From the NCBI RefSeq assembly GCF_040790665.1, contig NZ_CP160849.1, positions 2,629,501-2,693,500 of the forward strand: a DNA stretch of 64,000 bases, given 5' to 3'. Each line of letters opens with the position of its first letter. Position 1 is the stretch's first letter. Origin of the DNA: Sulfitobacter pontiacus (GTDB taxonomy: Bacteria > Pseudomonadota > Alphaproteobacteria > Rhodobacterales > Rhodobacteraceae). Below are positions 27,064 through 34,747 of the stretch, piece after piece. The position numbers were made by a program, and so were the translations under genes. Under the pieces are notes generated by a model that searched no databases, was not told the DNA's origin, and worked only from the letters and a program-made list of their open reading frames with translations.

Positions 27064-27408
27064 ATGTACGGTGTGGTACTTTGGAGCGATGCCCGATCCA
27101 ACAAAGCTGTGTTCTGGTGCGAGGATCACGGCGACCTTGCATATTTCCAGGGTGACCCAGCGACAGTGAACCAGACGACAAGCTGTTTTGATGCTGGTGA
27201 TCTTGTCCAGTTCGAGGTCTACCACGAGGCCAAATTGCGCAAGGCGCTTAACCCCAAGGTCGTGCGATCCAAGGCGGACGCTGATTTGCCTAACAAACTG
27301 CTGCGCCATTCCGCGGGCATTACCCGAAAGCAAACAGGCGGCGAGGTGCTTCCATTCCGCCCAAAAGCCGCCCCGCCGGTAGAGTTCCGCCATCGCGGTC
27401 AGGCCTAG
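27064..27408 (+). CDS. Small uncharacterised protein, possible cold-shock-like fold
   Basis: The 114-residue protein begins MYGVVLWSDARSNKAVFWCEDHGDLAYFQG and later has FDAGDLVQFEVYHEAKLRKALNPKVV. The order of a GxVxW start, an aromatic/charged second strand and a GDLVQFEV strand is reminiscent of cold-shock domains (GxVKWF ... GQxVxFxV), but the RNP1 and RNP2 motifs are not conserved. The C-terminal 40 residues look disordered and basic. AAGGAA lies seven bases upstream of the ATG, so it is very likely expressed. It stands alone between the XRE regulator (divergent) and ilvN (convergent). I do not know a characterised homologue; nucleic-acid binding is only inference. Confidence 0.65.
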   Translation: MYGVVLWSDARSNKAVFWCEDHGDLAYFQGDPATVNQTTSCFDAGDLVQFEVYHEAKLRKALNPKVVRSKADADLPNKLLRHSAGITRKQTGGEVLPFRPKAAPPVEFRHRGQA

Positions 27409-27451
27409 TCCGGCCGAAGCCGGCCAGACGTCAACCTGCCACCTCAGCGCA

Positions 27452-28012
27452 TCAGTCGCCGCGCGACAGGGCTGCCACACCCGTCCGTGCCACTGACACC
27501 AGCCCCAAGGGGCGCATCAATTCGGCAAATGCGTCAATCTTCTCGGGCGCGCCGGTGATCTCGAACACGAATGTTTCCAGGGTGCTATCGACAACGTTGG
27601 CGCGGAAGATATCCGCCAGACGCAGAGCTTCGACCCGTTTGTCGCCGGTGCCATTCACCTTGAACATCGCAAGCTCACGCTCGACCACGGGGCCTTCGAC
27701 GGTCAGGTCATGCACCTCGTGTACCGGCACAATCCGCCCCAGCTGCGCCTTGATCTGCTCGATCACCTGCGGCGTGCCCGAAGTGACGATTGTGATGCGG
27801 CTAAGGTGGCCTGTGTGGTCGACCTCTGCCACGGTAAGGCTGTCGATGTTGTATCCACGGCCCGAAAACAGACCGATGACGCGCGCCAGCACACCGGGTT
27901 CGTTCTCGACCAGTACGGCCAGCGTGTGACGTTCGATCACATCCGAGAAATTGGGACGTAGGTTATAGGCGGAATGGCTGTTGGAGCCTTTTTTGATCTT
28001 TAGGGCTGACAT
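27452..28012 (-). CDS. ilvN: Acetolactate synthase small (regulatory) subunit
   Basis: The 186-residue protein carries the N-terminal ACT domain (RHTLAVLVENEPGVLARVIGLFSGRGYNIDSLTVAEVDH, about 28-70) that binds valine for feedback inhibition. The ALS small-subunit C-terminal domain follows (LRLADIFRANVVDSTLETFVFEITGAPEKIDAFAELM). A hydrophilic N-terminal extension of about 27 residues precedes the ACT domain. It is transcribed after ilvB with 76 bases between them and shares the attenuated leader. It activates and regulates the large subunit in valine, leucine and isoleucine synthesis. Confidence 0.95.
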   Translation of the reverse strand: MSALKIKKGSNSHSAYNLRPNFSDVIERHTLAVLVENEPGVLARVIGLFSGRGYNIDSLTVAEVDHTGHLSRITIVTSGTPQVIEQIKAQLGRIVPVHEVHDLTVEGPVVERELAMFKVNGTGDKRVEALRLADIFRANVVDSTLETFVFEITGAPEKIDAFAELMRPLGLVSVARTGVAALSRGD

Positions 28013-28088
28013 GACACTGTCCTTCTAAGATTTGTTCAATCTCGGCGCGCGACCCCGCGCCGATGTGTTTCCTTGTGCCGTTGGCGGC

Positions 28089-29840
28089 TTAGACCAAGAC
28101 CGATCCTTTGGCGTCGATCACCCCTTGCGTATCGACACCGGCCAGCATCATGTCGTTATGCGCTTTGCCCGACGGGATCATCGGGAAACAGTTTTCGTGT
28201 TTTTCCACCAGACAGTCAAAGATCACCGGACCGTCATAATCGAGCATCTCCATGATCGCGTCGTCCAGATCGTCGGGATCCGAACAGATGATCCCCTTGG
28301 CCCCGAAAGCTTCGGCCAGCTTGACGAAATCGGGCAGGGATTCAGACCAGCTTTGGGAATAGCGCTCGCCGTGCAGCAGCTCTTGCCACTGGCGGACCAT
28401 GCCGAGGCGTTCGTTGTTCAGGATGAACTGTTTCACCGGCAGGCCGTATTGCATGGCGGTGCCCATTTCCTGCATGTTCATCAGCCAGGACGCTTCGCCC
28501 GCAACGTTGATGACCAACGCGTCAGGATGCGCCATCTGCACGCCGATGGACGCCGGGAAACCATAGCCCATGGTCCCCAACCCGCCAGAGGTCATCCAGC
28601 GGTTCGGATCCTCGAAGCCAAGGTATTGCGCGGCCCACATCTGGTGCTGGCCCACTTCGGTGGTGACATAGCGGTCACGCCCCTTGGTCAGCGCCTCAAG
28701 TCGCGAGAGCGCGTATTGCGGTTTGATGATCTTGCCCTTTTGCTCGAACTTGAGGCAGTCAACGTTGCGCCATTCCTCGATCTTCTTCCACCATTTGCCA
28801 ACGGCTTCGGTGTTTGTCTTGCGGCCGCGCGATTTCCAGACCTTCAGCAGGTCTTCCAGCACATGGCCCACGTCGCCGACGATAGGGATGTCTACGCGGA
28901 TGATCTTGTTGATCGACGAGGGGTCGATGTCGATATGCGCTTTCTTGGATTTCGGGCTGAACATGTCGACAACGCCGGTGATCCGGTCGTCGAAGCGCGC
29001 GCCGATGTTGATCATCAGATCGCAGTCGTGCATCGCCATATTGGCTTCGTAAAGACCATGCATGCCGAGCATCCCCAACCATTTGTCACCCGACGCCGGA
29101 TAGCTGCCAAGCCCCATCAAGGTGGAGGTGATCGGAAAGCCTGTCGCCTCGACCAACTCGCGCAGCAGTTGCGACGCCGCAGGACCGGAGTTGATGACCC
29201 CGCCGCCGGTATAGAATATCGGGCGCTTGGCGGTCTCGATGGCGGCCACCAGTTCGGTGATCTCGGTCATGTCGCCTTTGACGGGCGGCTGGTAATGCGA
29301 GGTGGACGGCTTCTTGGGCGTGTATTCCCCCGTGGCGAATTGCACGTCTTTCGGGATGTCGACCAGAACGGGGCCGGGGCGCCCGCTGGTGGCCACGTGG
29401 AACGCCTCGTGCAGAACGCCGCCCAGCTTGTCGGTCTCTTTCACCAGCCAGTTGTGCTTGGTGCAGGGGCGGGTGATGCCCACGGTATCGGCCTCCTGAA
29501 ACGCGTCAGAGCCGATCATGAAGGTCGGCACCTGACCCGTAAGGACCACCAGCGGAATGGAATCGAGCAAGGCATCCGTCAGGCCGGTCACCGCATTGGT
29601 GGCACCGGGGCCCGAGGTGACAAGAACAACGCCCGGTTTTCCGGTCGAGCGCGCATAGCCTTCGGCGGCATGCACCGCCCCTTGTTCGTGACGCACCAGC
29701 ACGTGTTTGATGCTGTTTTGTTGGAACACCTCGTCATAGATCGGTAGGACAGCGCCGCCGGGATAGCCAAATACGGTATCGACACCCTGATCAATCAGGG
29801 CTTGAACGATCATTTTCGCTCCGGTCATTTTACGTGTCAT
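28089..29840 (-). CDS. ilvB: Acetolactate synthase large (catalytic) subunit
   Basis: The 583-residue ThDP- and FAD-dependent enzyme joins two pyruvates to acetolactate, or pyruvate and 2-oxobutyrate to acetohydroxybutyrate. The catalytic Glu is in [18 protein letters not shown], the central domain has [12 protein letters not shown], and the ThDP-binding region reads [18 protein letters not shown], ending QFILNN. The usual GDGS/GDAS at the start of that motif is GEAS here; in my recollection this occurs in other Rhodobacterales, so it need not impair function. It is preceded by a leader peptide and attenuator and followed by ilvN. Confidence 0.95.
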   Translation of the reverse strand: MTRKMTGAKMIVQALIDQGVDTVFGYPGGAVLPIYDEVFQQNSIKHVLVRHEQGAVHAAEGYARSTGKPGVVLVTSGPGATNAVTGLTDALLDSIPLVVLTGQVPTFMIGSDAFQEADTVGITRPCTKHNWLVKETDKLGGVLHEAFHVATSGRPGPVLVDIPKDVQFATGEYTPKKPSTSHYQPPVKGDMTEITELVAAIETAKRPIFYTGGGVINSGPAASQLLRELVEATGFPITSTLMGLGSYPASGDKWLGMLGMHGLYEANMAMHDCDLMINIGARFDDRITGVVDMFSPKSKKAHIDIDPSSINKIIRVDIPIVGDVGHVLEDLLKVWKSRGRKTNTEAVGKWWKKIEEWRNVDCLKFEQKGKIIKPQYALSRLEALTKGRDRYVTTEVGQHQMWAAQYLGFEDPNRWMTSGGLGTMGYGFPASIGVQMAHPDALVINVAGEASWLMNMQEMGTAMQYGLPVKQFILNNERLGMVRQWQELLHGERYSQSWSESLPDFVKLAEAFGAKGIICSDPDDLDDAIMEMLDYDGPVIFDCLVEKHENCFPMIPSGKAHNDMMLAGVDTQGVIDAKGSVLV

Positions 29841-29885
29841 CTTGGTGCTCCGTCAGGCGGTGGTTTATCAAAAAATACGTTGCGC

Positions 29886-29914
29886 AAAAAAAAGCCCCCG
29901 ATTTTGACGGGGGC
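29886..29914 (-). terminator. Attenuator terminator in the ilvBN leader
   Basis: On the minus strand GCCCCCG and CGGGGGC (7 bp, seven-base loop) are followed by eight T residues, 45 bases before the ilvB start. A competing 8-bp pairing, GCGCATGG within the leader peptide codons (minus strand of 29949-29956) with CCATGCGC (minus strand of 29913-29920), would take the first two bases of the terminator stem. The layout is therefore a two-state attenuator. Confidence 0.85.
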
Positions 29915-29940
29915 GCATGGTGACTATTATGGTCTGCCGT

Positions 29941-30003
29941 TACCGGCCCATGCGCGTGTGTCTTAGAATGACGACGATATCTGTCAAAGCTAGATCTGTC
30001 ATA
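29941..30003 (-). CDS. ilvL: ilv leader peptide controlling attenuation of ilvBN
   Basis: A 20-codon ORF begins MTDLALTDIVVILRH and stops with TAA, 27 bases before the attenuator hairpin. It holds Leu (CTA), Leu (TTG), Ile, Val, Val, Ile, Leu (CTA): seven of 20 codons for the pathway end products, with the rare Leu codons CTA and TTG in this GC-rich genome. GAGGGG lies nine bases upstream. Ribosome stalling at Ile-Val-Val-Ile-Leu would leave GCGCATGG free to form the antiterminator; reaching the stop codon would cover it and let the terminator form. Ribosome-mediated attenuation of ilv operons is established; this instance is read from the sequence. Confidence 0.85.
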
Positions 30004-30031
30004 GCCAAAGGCCCCTCATTGCGTGCATGGA

Positions 30032-30060
30032 CATTATGAGCGCCACAAAGGGGCGTCAAT
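30032..30060 (-). promoter_or_regulatory. Candidate promoter of the ilvL-ilvBN transcript
   Basis: On the minus strand TTGACG (30060-30055) is followed by CATAAT after 15 bases or TAATGT after 17 bases. Initiation would fall about 20 bases before the ilvL start codon. The remaining sequence to 30174 is AT-rich and shows no gene. Confidence 0.5.
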
Positions 30061-30174
30061 GCTCTATTGTCGATAAAAGTGTCGCTGCGTGCAAAAAATC
30101 TTTTCATTTATTGCGCGAAATCCTGAATTTTCTAATTTTTGCAAAATTGGGGGCATTTCTCGGGCGCATATCAG

Positions 30175-30837
30175 CTAGAGTCGCACTCCGGTTCCCTGCA
30201 GCACGCCGTGTTCCATCGCGTAGCGCGTCAGCCCTGCGGTGGAAGAGATGCCAAGCTTGCGCTTGATATTCTTGCGGTGGGTTTCGACGGTGCGCACAGA
30301 GATATCCAAGGTCAGCGCGACCTCTTTGTTGGATTTCCCCTGTGCCAGTTGCAACAGGATCGTCTGTTCGCGTTCGGTCAGGGATTCACGCGCGGCATCC
30401 TTGGGTTCAAGCGACCCTTGCGCGCCGGTGCATAGATACCGTTCGCCGCGCATCACCGTATCGATCGCCAGCTTGATCTCGTCCGTCGGTACATCCTTGA
30501 GGATATAGCCCATGGCGCCGTGGCTTAGCGCCGAAGAGATATATTCGGGGTTATCATGCATCGACAGGATCACGATGCGGGTGTCGGGCTGGCGTTCCAG
30601 CAAGATCTCGGTCGCGGACAACCCGCCGATCTCTGGCATGTTGAGATCCATGAGGATCACATCGGGGTCCAGATCCGCGACGCTGTCGATCGCGGCGCGG
30701 CCATTGGGCAGACAGCCGACCACATTGATATCGTCATAGCTTTCAAGAATGGACTGGATGCCTTCGGCGACCATCGGGTGATCGTCCACAATCATCACTT
30801 TGATCAACTCGGGCGGCTGGGTGTCTGAAAGGGTCAT
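30175..30837 (-). CDS. NarL/FixJ family response regulator
   Basis: The ~220-residue regulator has a receiver domain (about 14-130) with acidic residues in IVDDHPM, the phosphoacceptor Asp in ILMDLNMPEIGG, and Lys in GYILKDV. A C-terminal LuxR-type HTH (LTEREQTILLQLAQGKSNKEVALTLDISVRTVETHRKNIKRKLGI) follows. It is directly downstream of the histidine kinase gene on the same strand and is its evident partner. The ATG at 30837 (MTLSDTQ) has a GAAAG sequence upstream; an ATG at 30861 would add eight residues. The likely target is the divergent TRAP operon starting at 32534. Confidence 0.9.
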   Translation of the reverse strand: MTLSDTQPPELIKVMIVDDHPMVAEGIQSILESYDDINVVGCLPNGRAAIDSVADLDPDVILMDLNMPEIGGLSATEILLERQPDTRIVILSMHDNPEYISSALSHGAMGYILKDVPTDEIKLAIDTVMRGERYLCTGAQGSLEPKDAARESLTEREQTILLQLAQGKSNKEVALTLDISVRTVETHRKNIKRKLGISSTAGLTRYAMEHGVLQGTGVRL

Positions 30838-30869
30838 GGGGCAGCTTTCGGGAAGGGGCATATCAGGGC

Positions 30870-32273
30870 TTAGGGCAGGGCGGTCGGCGGCGGGCGCAGC
30901 ATATGGGTCAACGGGACGGTAGCGGTAATCTCGGTGCCGCCTTGGGCAGAGGTTTGCATGGTCAGCGTGCCGTCTAGCTGCTCGATCCGCTCTTGCATAT
31001 TGCGCAGGCCCAACCCTCCGGCGGAGGAGCGTGTCTTGGCCAGCCCCAGCCCGTTGTCAGAGATCGACAGCGTCGCGCCCTGTCGGTGACCGCGCAGATC
31101 GACGATAACTTCGGTGGCGCGTGCGTGGCGTTCGATATTGGTCAGCGCCTCTTGCGCGATCCGGTAAAGCGCGATCTTGGCCTCGTCGTCCAAGCGGTTG
31201 CGGAATACCACGGTATCGAAGCGGCATTGAATACCGGTGCGTAGGGCGAATTGTTCGACCAGCGTTTTCAGCGCGGGACCAAGCCCCAGATCATCCAGAA
31301 TACTGGGGCGCAGGTCGCGGCTGATGCGGCGCACTTCGGCGATGGACTGTGCAAGGCTGTCGATCCCCTTTGCCAAAGGCTCTGCCGCGCGGGCATCGCC
31401 CCTTTCCAGCCGGCGTCGCGCATTGTCGAGCGCATAGCGCACCCCCACCAGGATCTGGCTGATGCCGTCATGCAGTTCGCGCGCCACGCGGCCACGCTCT
31501 TCCTCTTGGGCGTCAAATACCCGCTGCGTCAGCTTTTTAAGCTTCGCATCCGCAAGCCGCCGTTCACGCAGATTGACCAGCATGCCCGTGCCAAACACCA
31601 GCAGCAGGGCGGTCACCGTAATAACGCCAATATAGAAGAACGTACGCTGCACCCGCGCCTGCACATCGGATCGCGCCGCGGCCCCGCTGGCAAGCACATC
31701 GTCGATGAACACACCCGTCCCCACGGCCCACTGCCAACTGGGGAAAGAGGTGACATAGGTGATCATCTGCGCATCCTCTCCGGTAGAGGGTTTGGGCCAC
31801 ATATAGGTGTGATACCCGCCGCCACTGCGTGCGATGCGGATCAGCTCGTCCACCACGGGCGTGCCGTTGCTATCCGTCTCGCCAGCAAAGTTGCGGTTGA
31901 TCCGGTCGGTCTGGCGCGGGCTGACAAGGGCGGTGCCGTCGTAGTCATAGACAAAGAACTGACCTTCCTCGCCATAGATCATCGCCGCGAGGATCTGCGC
32001 CACCTGCGATTTCGCCGCCCCATCATCAGGAGAGGCGGACCCGTAGACGAAGTAAAAGCCGTTGCGCGCCTGTGTCACATAATTGCGCAGCTCTACCTTC
32101 TTGGCGTCCAGCAACTGCTGTTCAAGCGTTGAAATCTCGCGGTCGGCCACCGCGCGCGCCTGCAGTGCCACGACAAAGGCAATCGCCGTCACCGCCAGCA
32201 CCAGCGGCACAGAGGCGATGAGTGTCAGCTTTTGGGCGTAGGTGGGGGCGATCATGAAAGACGGGCGGCGCAT
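30870..32273 (-). CDS. Cache-domain sensor histidine kinase (HisKA_3)
   Basis: This 467-residue membrane kinase has membrane helices at about 15-38 and 212-235. They flank a periplasmic sCache-like domain with FFVYDYDGTALVSP, GGGYHTYMWPKPSTGEDAQMITYV and FPSWQWAVGTGVFIDDV. Cytoplasmic parts are a HisKA_3 domain with the phosphoacceptor His in RVARELHDGISQILVG and a HATPase with QEALTNIERHARA, SISDNGLGL and GGLGLRNMQERI. Cache domains of this type often bind carboxylates, which suits the divergent 2-oxoacid-type TRAP transporter. It is transcribed with the response regulator (32-base gap). Confidence 0.92.
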   Translation of the reverse strand: MRRPSFMIAPTYAQKLTLIASVPLVLAVTAIAFVVALQARAVADREISTLEQQLLDAKKVELRNYVTQARNGFYFVYGSASPDDGAAKSQVAQILAAMIYGEEGQFFVYDYDGTALVSPRQTDRINRNFAGETDSNGTPVVDELIRIARSGGGYHTYMWPKPSTGEDAQMITYVTSFPSWQWAVGTGVFIDDVLASGAAARSDVQARVQRTFFYIGVITVTALLLVFGTGMLVNLRERRLADAKLKKLTQRVFDAQEEERGRVARELHDGISQILVGVRYALDNARRRLERGDARAAEPLAKGIDSLAQSIAEVRRISRDLRPSILDDLGLGPALKTLVEQFALRTGIQCRFDTVVFRNRLDDEAKIALYRIAQEALTNIERHARATEVIVDLRGHRQGATLSISDNGLGLAKTRSSAGGLGLRNMQERIEQLDGTLTMQTSAQGGTEITATVPLTHMLRPPPTALP

Positions 32274-32410
32274 GCAGCGCTGATACTGGGAAATCCACGC
32301 GAATCAAAGTGCTAGATGCAGTCACAAATCACCCGCTATACGCGTGTATGCACAACATATGGCAGGTCCGGCGGAACATTTGCCGCATATTTGGGCGGTA
32401 AATCTGCACC

Positions 32411-32491
32411 CTCTACGCAGTAGTTGGTATTTTCAACGTTTCGCTAATGCGTAGAGTGAACGACACTTGAAATGACCCGCGCGCATATAAT
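32411..32491 (+). promoter_or_regulatory. dctP promoter with upstream inverted repeat
   Basis: A consensus -10 TATAAT lies at 32486-32491, but no good -35 is at the correct distance, as in activator-dependent promoters. Upstream, CTCTACGCA (32411-32419) and TGCGTAGAG (32448-32456) form a perfect 9-bp inverted repeat with a 28-base gap. This is a candidate binding site for the adjacent response regulator. Confidence 0.5.
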
Positions 32492-32533
32492 GAAGCGCGG
32501 GCACCCTCATATAACTCGGGAGGAGTATCCAAT

Positions 32534-33622
32534 ATGGACCGTCGTTCATTTCTGAAGACATCCGCGCTTGGCGGGTCTGCCGCCGCTGCATCGACACTGG
32601 CCGCACCGCTGTACGCCCAAGGTAAACGCACGCTGACCATGGTCACCGCATGGCCCCGTGGCTTTGCCGTGCTTGATGACGCCGCGACCTACCTCAACAA
32701 CATGGTTAACGAGATGTCTGACGGCACGTTGACCATCGAAAAGAAAGCCCCGGGCGAGCTCGTCGGCGCGTTCGAGGTCTTTGACGCCGTTTCCTCCGGT
32801 CAGGCGGATATGTATCACGCGGCTGACTACTACTTCATCGGCCAGCACCCCGGTCTGGCGTATTTCACCGCCGTGCCTTTCGGTGCCACAGCACAAGAGC
32901 TGACCAACTGGTATCTGCACGGTGGCGGCCATGACCTGCACAACCAGATCGGTGAAATCTTCAACATGAAGATGTTCCTCGCCGGTAACTCCGGTTCGCA
33001 GTCCGGTGGCTGGTTCCGCAAGGAAATCAACTCTGCCGCGGACTTCAACGGCCTGAAATTCCGTATGCCCGGTCTGGGCGGCAAGGTGCTGGGTAAACTG
33101 GGCGCGTCTGTTCAGAACATCCCCGGTGGCGAACTGTATCAGGCGCTGTCCTCCGGCGCGCTTGACGGGCTGGAGTGGGTTGGCCCCTTCGCGGATGAGC
33201 GCGCAGGCTTCCAGGAAGTCGCCAAGATCTACTACACCGCTGGTTTCCACGAGCCAGGGTCTGGCCTGACAGCATCGGTCAACCTTGATGTGTTCAACGA
33301 CCTGACACCGGCGCAGCAGAAGATCATCGAATATGCATCGATGGCGACCACGCACACCGGTCTGGCCGAAACACTGGCCAACAACGGTGCCGCCTTGGCG
33401 CGTCTGCAGCAGCAGGGCGTGAAAACCATGCAGTTCCCCGATGATGTCTGGGATGCATTCGGTGCGGCTTCCAAAGAGGTTATGGACGAGAACATGGATG
33501 ACACGCTGTTCGCCGACATCCGCAACAGCTTTGAATCCTCGCTGTCCGCATCGGCTGAATGGCTGTCCAAATCCGACGCCTATTATGTCGAACAGCGCCA
33601 GCGCGTTCTGGGCAAAATGTAA
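32534..33622 (+). CDS. TRAP transporter substrate-binding protein, TakP-like (DctP family)
   Basis: The 362-residue periplasmic protein has a Tat-type signal (RRSFLKTSALGG, cleaved near AAPLYAQ) and the DctP fold. ALEVFDAVSEG-like text appears as GAFEVFDAVSSGQADMYHAADYYFIGQ, and the conserved Arg that binds the substrate carboxylate is in FRMPGLGGKVLGKLG. PGGELYQALSSGALDGLEWVGP follows. These features resemble TakP and the lactate-binding TTHA0766, so 2-oxo- or hydroxy-carboxylates are likely. GGAGGAG is placed before the start. It heads the TRAP operon; a hairpin separates it from the small permease gene. Confidence 0.88.
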   Translation: MDRRSFLKTSALGGSAAAASTLAAPLYAQGKRTLTMVTAWPRGFAVLDDAATYLNNMVNEMSDGTLTIEKKAPGELVGAFEVFDAVSSGQADMYHAADYYFIGQHPGLAYFTAVPFGATAQELTNWYLHGGGHDLHNQIGEIFNMKMFLAGNSGSQSGGWFRKEINSAADFNGLKFRMPGLGGKVLGKLGASVQNIPGGELYQALSSGALDGLEWVGPFADERAGFQEVAKIYYTAGFHEPGSGLTASVNLDVFNDLTPAQQKIIEYASMATTHTGLAETLANNGAALARLQQQGVKTMQFPDDVWDAFGAASKEVMDENMDDTLFADIRNSFESSLSASAEWLSKSDAYYVEQRQRVLGKM

Positions 33623-33644
33623 GCCATCCCCACGGGATGACAGG

Positions 33645-33666
33645 GGGGCTGCCTTTGGGCGGCCCC
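33645..33666 (+). terminator. Intercistronic hairpin between the binding protein and TRAP permease genes
   Basis: GGGGCTGCC and GGCGGCCCC pair (one U-G) around TTTG, 22 bases after the dctP stop. There is no T tract. Such hairpins usually protect the upstream mRNA and lower permease expression relative to the binding protein. Confidence 0.5.
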
Positions 33667-33763
33667 ACACGCGACTTTGCGATCCGGAAAACGGGCGCGC
33701 AAAGCGAGGACAATTTTCGCACCAAGCCCAAACTGAAACCGGGCGGGCGAAGGGGGGATATCA

Positions 33764-34732
33764 ATGGCAGAAGATGCAGTATGCGCTGGATTTTTCCGCG
33801 CGGCGGAAGGGGCCAAGATCAGCTGCTTGGACCAGTTCCAAGAGGGCAACCTGATCAGCTTCATTCTGGGCAACCTACTTGAAGCGTTCTACAATTTCTT
33901 TGCAGCGGTGCTGAACCCGTCCATGTGGCTGGACTGGTCCAACAGCGAAGCCTTGATGCGGTTCATCTATTACGGTGCCTCGGTAGAGCTGTTCTTTGTC
34001 TTGCTCGTCGGACTGCTGATCGTCACGGCTGTCGGCATCTGGGAACGCAGCTTTATGTGGGGCTGTGTGCGCGGGCTTGAAGGCTTCGCCAATGTCACCG
34101 GGCGTTTCTTTGCCTGGGCCGGGCTTTTGATGGTGCTGCAACAGATCATCATCGTCTTCATGCAACGTATTTTCACCCGGCCTGATATCTCTATCGGCTT
34201 TGGTATTCCGCTGCAGTTCGACATCAGCTGGTTTGCAGAAGAGTTGAAGCTTTTCAATGCGTTGGTCGTCTGTCTTTGTGTGTCCTACACCTTTGTACAA
34301 GGCGGGCATGTGCGTGTTGACCTTTTCTATGCCGGCGCAAAATTCCGTACTAAGCGCGTGATCGACATGTTCGGCGCGCTGTTCTTCATGATCCCCTTTG
34401 CGATTGTCACATGGCTTTATGGCTGGTTCTTCCTGTGGCGCCATCTGGTGACACCGAACCCATCGGCCTCTGACCGGTTGGAGCTGCTGCTGCGCAAGGC
34501 GCGCTTGCTCAAGTGGAACGTGGAAACCATCGGCTTTTCGCCCAACGGGTTCAACGGCTACTTCTTGTTCAAGATCCTGCTGTGTGCCTTCTGCGCAATG
34601 GTGATCTTGCAAGCAATATCAGTGTTTTATCGCGCTTTGTTAGAGTTCCGTGAAGGGCCTGAAAGCGAAGATAAATATCTCGACCGCGATACGTTGGGCG
34701 AGGGCGAAGAAGCCTATGAGGGCACACATTAA
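33764..34732 (+). CDS. TRAP transporter small permease subunit (DctQ), long form
   Basis: The 322-residue membrane protein is about twice the usual DctQ length (~170). Hydrophobic segments occur at about 68-92 (FIYYGASVELFFVLLVGLLIVTAVG), 110-135, 170-190 (LFNALVVCLCVSYTF), 200-225 (DMFGALFFMIPFAIVTWLYGWFFLW) and 265-290. VQGGHVRVDLFYAG matches the conserved DctQ block. The long form fits the enlarged DctM that follows, as in TakQ/TakM-type systems. It begins 142 bases after dctP and ends 16 bases before dctM. Confidence 0.85.
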   Translation: MAEDAVCAGFFRAAEGAKISCLDQFQEGNLISFILGNLLEAFYNFFAAVLNPSMWLDWSNSEALMRFIYYGASVELFFVLLVGLLIVTAVGIWERSFMWGCVRGLEGFANVTGRFFAWAGLLMVLQQIIIVFMQRIFTRPDISIGFGIPLQFDISWFAEELKLFNALVVCLCVSYTFVQGGHVRVDLFYAGAKFRTKRVIDMFGALFFMIPFAIVTWLYGWFFLWRHLVTPNPSASDRLELLLRKARLLKWNVETIGFSPNGFNGYFLFKILLCAFCAMVILQAISVFYRALLEFREGPESEDKYLDRDTLGEGEEAYEGTH

Positions 34733-34747
34733 TTCAAGGGGCGTCCC

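Noticed and set aside
28032..29747. 571-residue plus-strand ORF opposite ilvB
   Set aside because: Antisense of a well-recognised acetolactate synthase gene; composition rich in His, Arg and Gly without a fold.
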